Both the position numbers and the translations under genes were made by a program. Below the pieces are notes generated by a model, which was not told where the DNA came from, did no database searches, and saw only the letters and a list, made by a program, of their open reading frames with translations. A DNA stretch of 64,000 nt from assembly GCF_003095375.1 (NCBI RefSeq), contig NZ_QEHR01000008.1, positions 62,001-126,000 on the forward strand. The letters run 5' to 3'. The first letter of the stretch is position 1, and every line of letters starts with the position of its first letter. The stretch comes from Marixanthomonas spongiae. Lineage in GTDB: Bacteria > Bacteroidota > Bacteroidia > Flavobacteriales > Flavobacteriaceae. Of the stretch, positions 43,830-53,233 are shown one piece after another.

Positions 43830-45641
43830 CTACTTGTAGCTCTTCACCAACCTAATAAACTCAGCCCGATAACCTTGATCGTCTTTGCCGCGGCCAGCTT
43901 CGGCCAGTTGAATCACGTCTTCTCGGCTTTTGGTTGCAATAAATTCTGAGTCTCTAAGCTGTTGCCCAAATAAGGCGACGGCAGCAGAAAATTGAAAGTC
44001 CTTTGAGGTATTTTTAATATCGGTATTGTTGTCTTTCAACGTTTTGACAATCAGTTTACTTTTGTTGCCATCCGGTTCTTTGTAACGAAATTTCACGGTA
44101 AGCAGTTCCTTTGTGTTCGACGTGTTATTGGTATTGGTGTATTTTAAATCGTCAATATCTTTTAAATAATCACTTTTCACCCCAACCGGAATGATTTCGT
44201 ACAATGCGGTTACGGTATGGCCGCTCCCCAACTCGCCGGCATCTTTAGTGTCGTCGTTAAAGTCCTCGTCGTTCAACAACCTGTTTTCATAGCCAATCAG
44301 GCGGTAAGCTTGTACTTTCTTAGGGTTGAATTCCACTTGTAATTTTACGTCTTTGGCGATGGTGTAAATCGTTCCGAAGAACTCCGTGCCCAATACTTTC
44401 TTGGCTTCTTGCATAGTATCGATATACGCATGGTTGCCGTTGCCTTTATCGGCCAAGGTTTCCATTTTGGAATCTTTATAATTTCCCATGCCAAACCCGA
44501 GACAGGTTAAAAACACACCGCTTTCACGTTTTTCTTCAATTAAATCTTCCATCGCTCGATCACTCGATGCGCCTACATTAAAATCGCCGTCGGTCGCAAG
44601 GATGACACGATTGTTGCCGTTTTTTATAAAGTTTTCCTCAGCTATTTTATAGGCTAACTTAATCCCTTCACCACCAGCGGTTGAACCTCCGGCGCTCAGG
44701 TTATTGATGGCTTTCATTATTTTTTCCTTGTTTGCACCTTCGGTAGGTTCCAAAACCGTTCCCGCAGCTCCGGCATAGACCACAATGCTCACCTTGTCTT
44801 GTTCGCGAAGTTGATCGACCAGCACACCCATTGCAGACTTTAACAGTCCCAATTTGTTAGCGGAATTCATAGAACCTGAAACATCCAATAAAAACACCAA
44901 GTTGCTCGCTGGTGTATTCTCGGTGGCAATGTCTTTGCCTTTCAGCCCTATTTTAACCAACTTGGTGTTTTTGTTCCAAGGGGAATTGGCTACTTCAGTA
45001 ATAATTGAAAAGGGTTCATTACGTTTTGGTTGTGGGTAATTATAGCTGAAATAATTGATCATCTCTTCAATCTTTACGGCATCTTTGGGTATTTTTTGCC
45101 CGTGGTTGATCATCCGGCGTATGTTGCTGTAGCCGGCTTTGTCCACGTCGATAGAAAAAGTGGATAGCGGTGCCGTTTTTACACTCTTAAAAATATTTTC
45201 CTGTATTTTATCGTAGGATTCGTTGTTGGACACTTGGTTATTGACTGGATACGAAGAATTCAGAAAATAGCCTTCTGAAACCTTTCCTCGAATAGACATT
45301 TTTTTCACTTCCATTGCTTCAGCTTCAACAACTTCCACCACCTCATCTAAAGTCACTGAAGGTTTCATTTGCACATCAATGGGCTTTTTATTTTTCACCT
45401 TTCGTTCTATGGTTCCATAGCCTACATACCTGAATTTCAAGGCTTGGCCTATTTCGGCTTTCAACGCATAGTTTCCATCATAATCGGTTACTGTATTTGC
45501 GTTTGTCTCGTTTACCGTTACATTAACGCCAGCAAGAGGGCTGTTGGTTTCATCGTTTACCGTTCCGGTTACGGTAATTTGTTGTGCTTGCAGAGTTGTG
45601 ATGGCAAGCACCATACAGATTAGGGTTGCAACTAGCTTCAT
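43830..45641 (-). CDS. YfbK-like VWA protein with carboxypeptidase-regulatory-like domain
   Basis: 603 residues with an SpI signal (LQAQ). Residues about 20-95 are a CarboxypepD_reg-like sandwich (VTGTVNDETNSPLAGVNVTV), followed by the YfbK leader (PLSTFSIDVDKAGYSNIRR), a von Willebrand A domain with the metal site LLDVSGSMNS, and the DUF3520 tail (LKVKFRYKEPDGN-like region). Surface or periplasmic adhesion/assembly role suspected; the MIDAS residues are intact. Confidence 0.85.
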   Translation of the reverse strand: MKLVATLICMVLAITTLQAQQITVTGTVNDETNSPLAGVNVTVNETNANTVTDYDGNYALKAEIGQALKFRYVGYGTIERKVKNKKPIDVQMKPSVTLDEVVEVVEAEAMEVKKMSIRGKVSEGYFLNSSYPVNNQVSNNESYDKIQENIFKSVKTAPLSTFSIDVDKAGYSNIRRMINHGQKIPKDAVKIEEMINYFSYNYPQPKRNEPFSIITEVANSPWNKNTKLVKIGLKGKDIATENTPASNLVFLLDVSGSMNSANKLGLLKSAMGVLVDQLREQDKVSIVVYAGAAGTVLEPTEGANKEKIMKAINNLSAGGSTAGGEGIKLAYKIAEENFIKNGNNRVILATDGDFNVGASSDRAMEDLIEEKRESGVFLTCLGFGMGNYKDSKMETLADKGNGNHAYIDTMQEAKKVLGTEFFGTIYTIAKDVKLQVEFNPKKVQAYRLIGYENRLLNDEDFNDDTKDAGELGSGHTVTALYEIIPVGVKSDYLKDIDDLKYTNTNNTSNTKELLTVKFRYKEPDGNKSKLIVKTLKDNNTDIKNTSKDFQFSAAVALFGQQLRDSEFIATKSREDVIQLAEAGRGKDDQGYRAEFIRLVKSYK

Positions 45642-45739
45642 AAGAGTTTGGTTTTAAGGGTGATTTGATATGTTTAGATAAAAAATATCAAAAATGAAAC
45701 CAAAATTGAAAATCCAGTTGTCTTGAGATGGGAGACCAG

Positions 45740-46816
45740 CTATTTTTTATACTTCCGGAGCAGCTTCAACACCCCTCCCCGCTTTATTTTACCGGTTTCG
45801 GTATAAGGAAATTTTGAAAGGGTGATTATTTTTTTGGGCCGTTCGTATTTAGAAAGTATCTGGAAGGTTTTCGTATAATCGGGGATGGTTTCGGAGGTGG
45901 TTTCGACAACCAAAACAACCCGTTCTCCCAATTCGGTATTTTTTTCAGAAGCAATGATAAAAGGTTCTGTTATTTTTTCTGAAAGCTGCTCTTCCACTTT
46001 TTCAGGAAAGATTTTAACGCCACCGCTGTTAATCACGTTATCGTAACGCCCCAACCAAATAAAAGAAGTTGGCGATTGTAAAGCTACCACATCATTAGTA
46101 ATTACTTTTTCTTCGGAAATATCGGGTGCCGAAATAACCAAACAATCTCGTTCGTCTTGTGAAAATTTCACATTTGGTAAAGCAGAAAAAGCTTCACTGC
46201 GAGCAGGGCCGTTAATGCGTCGTACTGCTATGTGGGTGATCGTTTCGGTCATTCCATAGGTGCCAAAGGCTTCGGTTGAAACCAATTGCAATTGTTCTTC
46301 CAGTTCTTTTGAAACCGGTCCGCCCCCAATGATAAGTTTTTTTACTTTATTCAAGTCGGGCAGCGAATGATGCACTTGATAGGGCACCATCGCCACAAAA
46401 TCGTAATCATTGTCGTACTGTGTGAGCGCGTCTTTTTCGGGTGCGACTACATGCAGGTCCCAACCCATCACCATCGCACGTACCAGCATCATTTTGCCTG
46501 CAATATAATTGGCCGGAAGACATAACAAAGCCGATGTGCCTGCCGCCAACTTAAAATAAGCAGCCGTGGCTTTGGCACTGTTGACCATCGCTTGTTTAGG
46601 AAGTTTGATTTTTTTAGGGGTTCCGGTAGAACCGGAGGTTTTTACAGTTAGGGTATCACTCTCATCCAACCAAGCTTGGATAAAATCGCCAATGTGCATT
46701 TCATATTCATCCCCTTCTCTCTGTAAGTTTTCAGCAAAGGCATGCAACTCCTCCTTGGTTTCATATTGAAGCCCGTTAAAGGTAAACGCTGAATGAAAGG
46801 GGAGTTCCATATCCAT
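45740..46816 (-). CDS. menE: o-Succinylbenzoate-CoA ligase (MenE-like), short form
   Basis: 358 residues, shorter than the classical 450-residue enzyme but usual for Bacteroidota. AMP-binding features: LTVKTSGSTGTPKKIKL (phosphate loop), AFGTYGMTETITH, FIWLGRYDNVINSGGVKIFP and the last lysine region TETGKIKRGGV. It joins CoA to o-succinylbenzoate in menaquinone synthesis. The call over a generic AMP ligase rests on menC and menA upstream on the same strand. Confidence 0.85.
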   Translation of the reverse strand: MDMELPFHSAFTFNGLQYETKEELHAFAENLQREGDEYEMHIGDFIQAWLDESDTLTVKTSGSTGTPKKIKLPKQAMVNSAKATAAYFKLAAGTSALLCLPANYIAGKMMLVRAMVMGWDLHVVAPEKDALTQYDNDYDFVAMVPYQVHHSLPDLNKVKKLIIGGGPVSKELEEQLQLVSTEAFGTYGMTETITHIAVRRINGPARSEAFSALPNVKFSQDERDCLVISAPDISEEKVITNDVVALQSPTSFIWLGRYDNVINSGGVKIFPEKVEEQLSEKITEPFIIASEKNTELGERVVLVVETTSETIPDYTKTFQILSKYERPKKIITLSKFPYTETGKIKRGGVLKLLRKYKK

Positions 46817-46818
46817 TT

Positions 46819-47808
46819 TTACTGTTCAAGCTGTTCTTGGTTTTCTAGCTGCGGTTCGGGTAGTGGGGTAATTTTTCCGAAGAGCTTCTCGCCCCAATTG
46901 GTCCATTTGTAGCGCCAGGCCATAATACCCAAGAAAACCGGATACATCACCAACACGGGCACCAAGATATCGAACCCGGCCGTGGGATTGGAAACATCTT
47001 TTAAAATAGAGTTGGTTTGGAACACGGTCCAATCTGCCGTTACCAATAGCGCGGCGATTAAATTGTTGCCGGCGTGAAACCCGAGGGCAAGTTCCATGCC
47101 TTCGTCCATTAAGGTCATAATGCCCAAAAAGAAACCCGTGCCAATGTAATAGACCATGATAATGTTGCCCAACTTATCTACTTCGGGGTTAAAAAAATGA
47201 AGTCCCCCAAAAACCACCGATGTGATCACCAACGGCAACCACCTATTCTTTGCCATAACGCCAATGCCCTGCATTAAATACCCACGGAACAAATACTCTT
47301 CAAAACTGGTTTGCAACGGAATCAAAAGGATGGCGATCACCGCTAAGATAAGGAACGGTATGGCTTCAAACTGCAGCACATAATCATCAGGGTTGCCGTA
47401 ATAATCTATTATCGTTATAACAATCGTGGTAATGGCTATCAATAAAAAAGAAAACCAAATACGGCCCCAGTCCACTTTTTTCCGGGAGGTGGTTGCAGCG
47501 ACAATAGGCTGTTTATGTAAATACTTTACGACCAAAAAAACCGCTATCAACCCTACCACAAAGCTTAGCAACATTAAAAAGAGCGTTAAATTAGAATCCA
47601 AGACGGTCATTAAGGTCGCCGTGTCATCCAGCATGGTAAGGTCGCCCCCTTCTTGCATTAGTTTAAATGCCGCCACCAACGCAAATGGGATGGCGCCCAA
47701 TTGGGAAGCGACAAAAATAGCGATAGCGCCAACAATGTAGCGCCACCAGTCGTGTAAATAGTTATAAGCCTGCTTTATGAACATTCTGTTTTCGGTTTTA
47801 TTATTCAT
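46819..47808 (-). CDS. CPBP-family intramembrane endopeptidase
   Basis: 329 residues with about eight hydrophobic helices. The abortive-infection/CAAX-type motifs are present: SFEEYLFRGYLMQGI (EExxxR), VFGGLHFFNPE (second motif, FxxxH) and LGFHAGNN. Substrate unknown. It starts within the last eight bases of menC and ends two bases before menE, so it is embedded in the menaquinone operon. Confidence 0.88.
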   Translation of the reverse strand: MNNKTENRMFIKQAYNYLHDWWRYIVGAIAIFVASQLGAIPFALVAAFKLMQEGGDLTMLDDTATLMTVLDSNLTLFLMLLSFVVGLIAVFLVVKYLHKQPIVAATTSRKKVDWGRIWFSFLLIAITTIVITIIDYYGNPDDYVLQFEAIPFLILAVIAILLIPLQTSFEEYLFRGYLMQGIGVMAKNRWLPLVITSVVFGGLHFFNPEVDKLGNIIMVYYIGTGFFLGIMTLMDEGMELALGFHAGNNLIAALLVTADWTVFQTNSILKDVSNPTAGFDILVPVLVMYPVFLGIMAWRYKWTNWGEKLFGKITPLPEPQLENQEQLEQ

Positions 47809-48844
47809 TTAATACGGAGAGATCCCACTGCTGGTTAGTATCATATTGTATGCTTCCGTTACAAACTTCTAAGGGCGAATCTATATTGTTGGTGTAAAGG
47901 CTGCCCGTGCCCAAACCTTGGGGCAAGATAGCGTTTTTTGTGAAGGTGTATTGCGAAATGGCATTTAAACCCACGTTGCTTTCCAAAGCCGAAGTAATCC
48001 ACCAACCCACGTTCCCGTTTTCAGCTAAATCAATCCAATTATCGCTGCCTTTAAAACCACCAATCAAGCTTGGTTTTAAAATGATGTATTGTGGTTGTAT
48101 GGTTTCTAATAGTTTCTTTTTTTCTTCAGAAGAAAACACGCCTATCAACTCTTCATCCAATGCAATGGGAAGTGGCGTTTCCTCGCACAACCGAGCCATT
48201 TCTTGCCACTGCCCTTGTTTAATGGGCTGTTCGATACTGTGCAATTGCAACTCGGAAAGGATTTTCAGTTTTTCCAAGGCTTCGGAAGGAGAAAATGCTC
48301 CATTCGCATCAACCCGCAATTCTATTTCAGAAGCGGAAAATTCTTGCCTGATAGATTTTAAAAGCTCAATTTCAGTGTCAAAATCGATGGCGCCTATTTT
48401 CATTTTAATGCATTGAAAGCCTTCTTTCAGTTTTTCTGAAATTTGCTCTTTCATAAAACTTTTGTCGCCCATCCATATCAATCCGTTAATAGGAATTGAT
48501 TTTGAGCCTTTTGAAAATTCCGAAGGGAAAACTTGAAAAGGATTGTCTGCCTGAAGTGATTTAAAAGCAGTCTCCACTCCTATTTGAATGGACGGGAATT
48601 CGATTAAATTATCATACAAATAATCTTTTTCTTTGTTGATATTTTGGCAGGTCCACCGTAGCTTTTCTTCATAATCGGGACGGTCATCAATACTTAGGCT
48701 TCGCAAAATGCCACATTCGCCAATGCCCCATTTTCCATCTTCTTCTATAATTAAAAACCAGGTTTCCTTGGTACGCAAAACGCCCCGGGAAGTTCCGCTG
48801 GGACGTTTAAAATTGAGGAGGTGTTTTTTATAATGTGCTTTCAA
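47801..48844 (-). CDS. menC: o-Succinylbenzoate synthase
   Basis: 347 residues of the enolase superfamily. It dehydrates SHCHC to o-succinylbenzoate in menaquinone synthesis. The barrel shows IKMKIG (KxK acid/base), ELRVDANGAF, SIEQPIKQGQ, PIALDEEL and YIILKPSLIGG (the second Lys), giving the D-E-D metal ligands and both lysines. Overlaps the CPBP gene by eight bases. Confidence 0.93.
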   Translation of the reverse strand: MKAHYKKHLLNFKRPSGTSRGVLRTKETWFLIIEEDGKWGIGECGILRSLSIDDRPDYEEKLRWTCQNINKEKDYLYDNLIEFPSIQIGVETAFKSLQADNPFQVFPSEFSKGSKSIPINGLIWMGDKSFMKEQISEKLKEGFQCIKMKIGAIDFDTEIELLKSIRQEFSASEIELRVDANGAFSPSEALEKLKILSELQLHSIEQPIKQGQWQEMARLCEETPLPIALDEELIGVFSSEEKKKLLETIQPQYIILKPSLIGGFKGSDNWIDLAENGNVGWWITSALESNVGLNAISQYTFTKNAILPQGLGTGSLYTNNIDSPLEVCNGSIQYDTNQQWDLSVLNE

Positions 48845-48869
48845 TGATAAATGGTTCAGTTATTTATTG

Positions 48870-48935
48870 ATTTTGCAAGGGTGTCCCTCTCTGCCTACGG
48901 CATCTCTCTCAAAGGGAGAGAATTGTTTTTTATTT
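48870..48935. repeat. Short GC-rich intergenic repeat
   Basis: The segment TCCCTCTCTGCCTACGGCAT is followed by TCTCTC/GAGAGA around AAAGG and a T-run on the plus strand. It lies between menC and the YtkL-like gene and resembles a REP-type sequence; a terminator role on the plus strand is possible but no plus-strand gene precedes it. Confidence 0.35.
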
Positions 48936-48947
48936 AAATTAAGGTTG

Positions 48948-49628
48948 CTACAGTTCTATGGATTCACCAATATCGAACAACATCAGGTCTTTATTGGCAT
49001 CGTAAAACTTCTTTTTGGCTTCTTCGTGATCGATTTCTATGTAGCCAAAGGTGTCGTAATGTACCCCCAGCACTTTGTCGCATTGCAGGAGATCGCAAGC
49101 GATGATGGCATCGTCAACGCCCATGGTAAAGTTATCGCCAATAGGCAGGATGGCGAGATCGAGTTTGGTTTGCATAGGGATGAGTTTCATATCCATGGTC
49201 AAGGCAGTATCGCCGGCAATATAGATGTTTTTGTGTTCGCCTTCAATAACGAATCCGCCGGGTTGCCCGCCATAGCTACCATCTGGGAAGGAGCTGGTAT
49301 GAATGGCATTCACATATTTTACATACCCAAAATCGAACTGCCAACCGCCGCCATGGTTCATAGGGTGCACATCAAACCCTTTTTCTTCGTAATGGCTGGC
49401 GATTTCAAAATTGCTTACAATGGTAGCACCCGTGTTTTTGGCAATGGCTTCGGCATCCAGAATATGGTCTTGGTGCGCATGGGTAAGTAAAATGTAATCT
49501 GCCATTAAGTCGTTGATGTCAACTTTATCTTTTGAGAGGTCATTTCCCGTAATAAAAGGATCGACAATTAAGTGTTTTCCGCCTACTTCAATAGCAAGGC
49601 TGTTTTGGCCGTAGTATGTAATTTTCAT
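48948..49628 (-). CDS. Metal-dependent hydrolase, YtkL/UPF0173 type
   Basis: 226 residues of the metallo-beta-lactamase fold: LLTHAHQDHILDAEAIA (HxHxDH), MNHGGGWQF (His after strand), IYIAGDTALT and CDKVLGVHYDTFG. All metal ligands are seen. Substrate unknown. It sits between menA and menC on the same strand, a placement that suggests it is part of the menaquinone transcript without implying a pathway step. Confidence 0.88.
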   Translation of the reverse strand: MKITYYGQNSLAIEVGGKHLIVDPFITGNDLSKDKVDINDLMADYILLTHAHQDHILDAEAIAKNTGATIVSNFEIASHYEEKGFDVHPMNHGGGWQFDFGYVKYVNAIHTSSFPDGSYGGQPGGFVIEGEHKNIYIAGDTALTMDMKLIPMQTKLDLAILPIGDNFTMGVDDAIIACDLLQCDKVLGVHYDTFGYIEIDHEEAKKKFYDANKDLMLFDIGESIEL

Positions 49629-49788
49629 GAGGTTGTGGTTTTTTGCTTAAATATACAAAAAATGCGCCGACTCCCTGACGCACTTTTGCCATGCAGATTG
49701 GTGCTCAATGTTTTTCCGTTTTGATTGTTCTCTTCGGAAATGTTCTCCATTATTCACAACAGCCGACTTGAAACACCGTTTTAAAACC

Positions 49789-50694
49789 CTATCCCACTGA
49801 AACGGTAATCAGAAAAAGGACCGAGAAGAGAAAGGTGCTCAAGGCAATCTTTTTCAATTCGGGGTCCAATAAAGGTGGAGATTCGTTTTTATAGACCTTT
49901 ACAATATTTAAAAACAAGGGGATAAAAGCCACCAAGGGAAGAAATTCGATAATTTCATCACTTTTCAGAAAAAAATAGAGCAAGGACAGTGCAAATGCCG
50001 TTATGATCAACGCGGCGTGGTAGTGTTTTACTTTTGTGCCGCCCAAGACAACGGCCAAGGTGTTTTTGTTTACTTTGGCATCGGCCAGCCGGTCGCGCAT
50101 ATTGTTCAAGTTCAATACTGCTGCGCTTAACAGACCGATCACGATGGCGGGCAGTAGAATTAAATCGCCCAAATTTTTACTGTACAGAAAATAACAGCCC
50201 ATGACGCCTAACAACCCGAAAAATAGAAAAACGAACAAATCGCCCATTGCCCTGTAACCGTAGGCTTTTTTACCCACGGTATATGTTACGGCGGCGATTA
50301 CAGCTGCAATGCCTAAATTGAAAAAAATAAAGGAATGTAAAAAATTTTCATTCCCGAAGGCTTCAAAAATGAGCAAGGTGGCTACCAAAAGGGTGAGTAC
50401 GGCAGTAATGATCATACCTCGTTTTAGGTCTTTTTCTTTTAAAATACCGCTTTGCATCGCCCGCATGGGGCCTACCCTATCGGCATTATCGGTCCCTTTT
50501 ACACCATCGCCGTAATCGTTGGCAAAATTGGACAGGATTTGAAACCCCAAGGTGGTGATCAGGGCGAGTACGCAAATGGAAAGCTTAAAATACCCTTCGG
50601 CAATGGCAACGGCACTGGCCGTTAAAATTCCGGAAATCGATAAGGGAAGGGTGCGAAGGCGGGCCGCGGAAACCCAGGCACGTAATTTTGTCAT
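49789..50694 (-). CDS. menA: 1,4-Dihydroxy-2-naphthoate polyprenyltransferase
   Basis: 301 residues with about eight membrane helices of the UbiA family. NFANDYGDGVKGTDNADRVGP carries the first Asp-rich motif (NDxxDxxxD) and NLNNMRDRLADAKVNKNTLAV the second. It attaches the polyprenyl tail to DHNA and makes demethylmenaquinone in the inner membrane. First gene of the minus-strand menaquinone block. Confidence 0.95.
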   Translation of the reverse strand: MTKLRAWVSAARLRTLPLSISGILTASAVAIAEGYFKLSICVLALITTLGFQILSNFANDYGDGVKGTDNADRVGPMRAMQSGILKEKDLKRGMIITAVLTLLVATLLIFEAFGNENFLHSFIFFNLGIAAVIAAVTYTVGKKAYGYRAMGDLFVFLFFGLLGVMGCYFLYSKNLGDLILLPAIVIGLLSAAVLNLNNMRDRLADAKVNKNTLAVVLGGTKVKHYHAALIITAFALSLLYFFLKSDEIIEFLPLVAFIPLFLNIVKVYKNESPPLLDPELKKIALSTFLFSVLFLITVSVG

Positions 50695-50794
50695 GCTGTT
50701 CTACTTTTTTTAATACCAACTTTTAAATGGCAATTGCAAAAGTACAGTTTAAATTTGTTTTGTATTTTAGTAGCGCACCAACAAATAAAATAAC

Positions 50795-51166
50795 ATGACC
50801 ACTACCTATCATTTCGCTCTTTTGTTTTTACGGTTAACGTTTTCGGGCATACTGCTCACCCATGGGATTCCAAAAGTGTTGAACGTAATGGATGGAAATT
50901 TTGAATTTGTCGATCCCATCGGATTGGGCCCTGTTGTTTCCCTCATTTTAGCCATCGTGGCCGAAGTACTATGCCCATTGCTCATTATTTTAGGTTTAAA
51001 AACACGAATTGCAACCCTACCTACTATTATTACGATGGCTGTTGCTGCCTTTATTCACCACAGTAACGACCCGTTTAATATAAAAGAAATGGCTTTGTTG
51101 TATCTTTTTGGTTTTATTGCCATCGTCCTCTTGGGTCCGGGACGGTTTTCTCTGGATAGAAATTAA
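50795..51166 (+). CDS. DoxX-family membrane protein
   Basis: 123 residues, four hydrophobic helices. RLTFSGILLTHGIPKVLN and the FIHHSNDPFN loop followed by KEMALLYLFGFIAIVLLG match the DoxX/DoxD-like family. Diverges from menA. Function unresolved; some relatives are linked to redox or thiosulfate handling. Confidence 0.85.
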   Translation: MTTTYHFALLFLRLTFSGILLTHGIPKVLNVMDGNFEFVDPIGLGPVVSLILAIVAEVLCPLLIILGLKTRIATLPTIITMAVAAFIHHSNDPFNIKEMALLYLFGFIAIVLLGPGRFSLDRN

Positions 51167-51184
51167 ATTCTCAAAAAAAGGTTC

Positions 51185-52189
51185 TTAGTTGAAAATCTTG
51201 ACCAGCATTTCTTTCAGTAAATCGCCTTGTTGAATATTGGCAGCGCCTACCCCTTTGCTTTTCATATCGATTTCCCGGATGGTGCCAATGATGGCACTTA
51301 CTTTTTTCATGGGATAGTTTCTCGCTGCCAATTGGTAATCCTTAATAAAATAAGGGCTCACGCCCAGTGCTCGTGCCGCTTGGTTTTTATCGCTCAGGGC
51401 GTGATACTTCAGCAATTTTGAAAAAAAGGAGTATAACAGGGCCACCGTCATGACCATAGGGTTGTTTTTGGGGTTTTGCCCAAAGTATTGCACAATGGAG
51501 TAGGCTTTTTTAATATCGCGCGCGCCTATGGCGTTTTGAAGTTCGAAATTGTTAAAATCTTTGCTTATCCCTATGTTGCGTTCAATCAATTGCGGGGTGA
51601 TCTGCTGGCCGGGCTGTATGATGAGCTGTAATTTTTGCAGCTCGTTGTTTACTTTGCTTAAATCGTTGCCCAAAAACTCGGTAAGCATCTGGGCTGCTTT
51701 GGGCGTTATGGTGTAGCCGCGGCTTGCCAACACCCGCTTGATCCAGTCGGGCACTTGGTTTTCGTACAGTTTTTTGCTTTCAAAAAGGACGCCTGTTTTT
51801 TTTATTTCTTTGGCCAGTTTTTTACGGGCGTCCAGTTTTTTGTATTTATAGCAGACAACCAAAACCGTTGTGGGCTGTGGGTCTTTTACATAAGCGACCA
51901 AATTTTCGATGGTCCGGGAAAGGTCTTGTGCTTCTTTTACGATCACCACCTGCCGTTCGGCCATCATTGGGTAACGTTTGGCGTTGCTCACAATTTCGTC
52001 GATACTCACATCGCGACCGTACAATACTATTTGGTTAAAGCCTTTTTCTTCTTCCGAAAGAACGTGCTCCTCAATAAAATCTGCAATACCATCAATATAA
52101 TACGGCTCCTCGCCCATTAAGAAATAAATGGGCTTTATTGTTCCGTTTTTTATATCGTTGATGATGGTTTTGGCTTTGTCCAGTGGCAT
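51185..52189 (-). CDS. holA: DNA polymerase III subunit delta
   Basis: 334 residues. Clamp-loader delta that opens the beta ring during replication. IYFLMGEEPYYIDGIADFIE at the N-terminus is the family's first motif, and KKTGVLFESKKLYENQVPDWI and LTEFLGNDLSKVNNELQKL follow in the right order. Convergent with doxX; divergent from the HsdR-N gene. Confidence 0.92.
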   Translation of the reverse strand: MPLDKAKTIINDIKNGTIKPIYFLMGEEPYYIDGIADFIEEHVLSEEEKGFNQIVLYGRDVSIDEIVSNAKRYPMMAERQVVIVKEAQDLSRTIENLVAYVKDPQPTTVLVVCYKYKKLDARKKLAKEIKKTGVLFESKKLYENQVPDWIKRVLASRGYTITPKAAQMLTEFLGNDLSKVNNELQKLQLIIQPGQQITPQLIERNIGISKDFNNFELQNAIGARDIKKAYSIVQYFGQNPKNNPMVMTVALLYSFFSKLLKYHALSDKNQAARALGVSPYFIKDYQLAARNYPMKKVSAIIGTIREIDMKSKGVGAANIQQGDLLKEMLVKIFN

Positions 52190-52192
52190 GGT

Positions 52193-52240
52193 TAGATGTT
52201 AGATATTAGACGTGAGATATTAGACGTGAGATTTGAGATT
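52193..52240. repeat. Low-complexity tag (TTAGACGTGAGA) between holA and the HsdR-N gene
   Basis: Two near-exact 12-base copies of TTAGACGTGAGA plus degenerate flanks. The same kind of sequence is found after the first gene of the window and near 38253. Confidence 0.5.
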
Positions 52241-52308
52241 TTTCACTATTTATTTAAAACCTTATGAGCAAATTTTGAACCTATTGTATGAAACTGTTAC
52301 TTTGTTGT

Positions 52309-52752
52309 ATGCAACGGTTAAATTTTCCACAATATACGTTTCGGTTCAAAAATAGTGAAAACAAAACGTTGATCTTTGATGAAGTTCGAAAAAAATTTAT
52401 TGTGCTCACTCCCGAAGAATGGGTGCGGCAACATGTTATTCAATTTCTTATTTCAGAAAAAAAGTATCCAAAATCGCTAATTAATGTTGAAAAACAGCTC
52501 AAACTCCACAAAACGGTAAAGCGCTACGATATCGTGGTTTTTAAACCTGACGGAACCATCTACCTCATTGTAGAATGCAAGGCACCTTCCATTGGGATCA
52601 CACAACAGACCTTCGATCAAATCGCGCGTTACAACTTAGTTGCCAAGGCTACGTATTTAATGGTCACCAATGGACTGGAGCATTATTATTGCCAAATGGA
52701 TTATGAAAATGAAAAGTATGTTTTTTTAAGAGAGCTTCCAACTAAACGGTAG
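52309..52752 (+). CDS. Type I restriction HsdR N-terminal domain protein
   Basis: 147 residues from MQRLNFPQYT; an earlier in-frame ATG at 52288 only adds LLLCC. The PD-(D/E)XK fold is seen in VEKQLKLHKTVKRYDIVVF (Asp) and YLIVECKAPSIGITQ (Glu-Cys-Lys). It has no helicase part and no HsdM or HsdS nearby, so it is a free-standing nuclease-fold protein. The divergent arrangement with holA is, as far as I recall, common in flavobacteria. Role unknown. Confidence 0.8.
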   Translation: MQRLNFPQYTFRFKNSENKTLIFDEVRKKFIVLTPEEWVRQHVIQFLISEKKYPKSLINVEKQLKLHKTVKRYDIVVFKPDGTIYLIVECKAPSIGITQQTFDQIARYNLVAKATYLMVTNGLEHYYCQMDYENEKYVFLRELPTKR

Positions 52753-52762
52753 TTCAACTTCT

Positions 52763-53203
52763 TTATTTATTGGTCAATTTCATTTGGTATAGATCAAAAC
52801 CCTGTGCCCAATAATCTTTTTCAACTTTTTCTAATTTGAACCCCATCTTTTCATAGAATTGATAGGTAAACTGGGATGTTCTCACAAAAACCGAATCAAC
52901 GTGTTGATGGTCTTTTAACCAGTCAATACGGTGTTGCATTAATTTTCCACCTATTCCTTTCCTTTGTGAATTCGGGTCAATAATATCCCAGGAAATTATG
53001 GCAACATTTTCTTTAGGTTCATAGTTGATTCCACCAGCACCGATAATTTCAGCATTTTCTTCAACTACAAAATAATCTTCTATTTCGTTGTCAAGATAAT
53101 GTTCCAAATCTTTTTGTTCTGAAGCATCAAAAAACTTAGGAATATTTAACCGCAGAAGCTCCACTACTTTTGACTTATCTTTAGGTGCGTATTCCCTAAT
53201 CAT
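52763..53203 (-). CDS. GNAT-family N-acetyltransferase
   Basis: 146 residues. The acetyl-CoA motif is NSQRKGIGGKLMQHRIDW (R/QxxGxG/A), preceded by the strand NVAIISWDIID and followed by FVRTSQFTYQFYEKMGFKLE. Substrate unknown. Convergent with the HsdR-N gene, upstream of nothing obvious; 30 bases after recQ on the same strand, perhaps co-transcribed. Confidence 0.88.
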   Translation of the reverse strand: MIREYAPKDKSKVVELLRLNIPKFFDASEQKDLEHYLDNEIEDYFVVEENAEIIGAGGINYEPKENVAIISWDIIDPNSQRKGIGGKLMQHRIDWLKDHQHVDSVFVRTSQFTYQFYEKMGFKLEKVEKDYWAQGFDLYQMKLTNK

Positions 53204-53233
53204 TTTTTTAATGAAGTTTGTATTAAATGACAG

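Noticed and set aside
52309-52752. Part of a second restriction-modification system
   Set aside because: There is no HsdM, HsdS or helicase domain nearby, and the protein is complete at about 147 residues.
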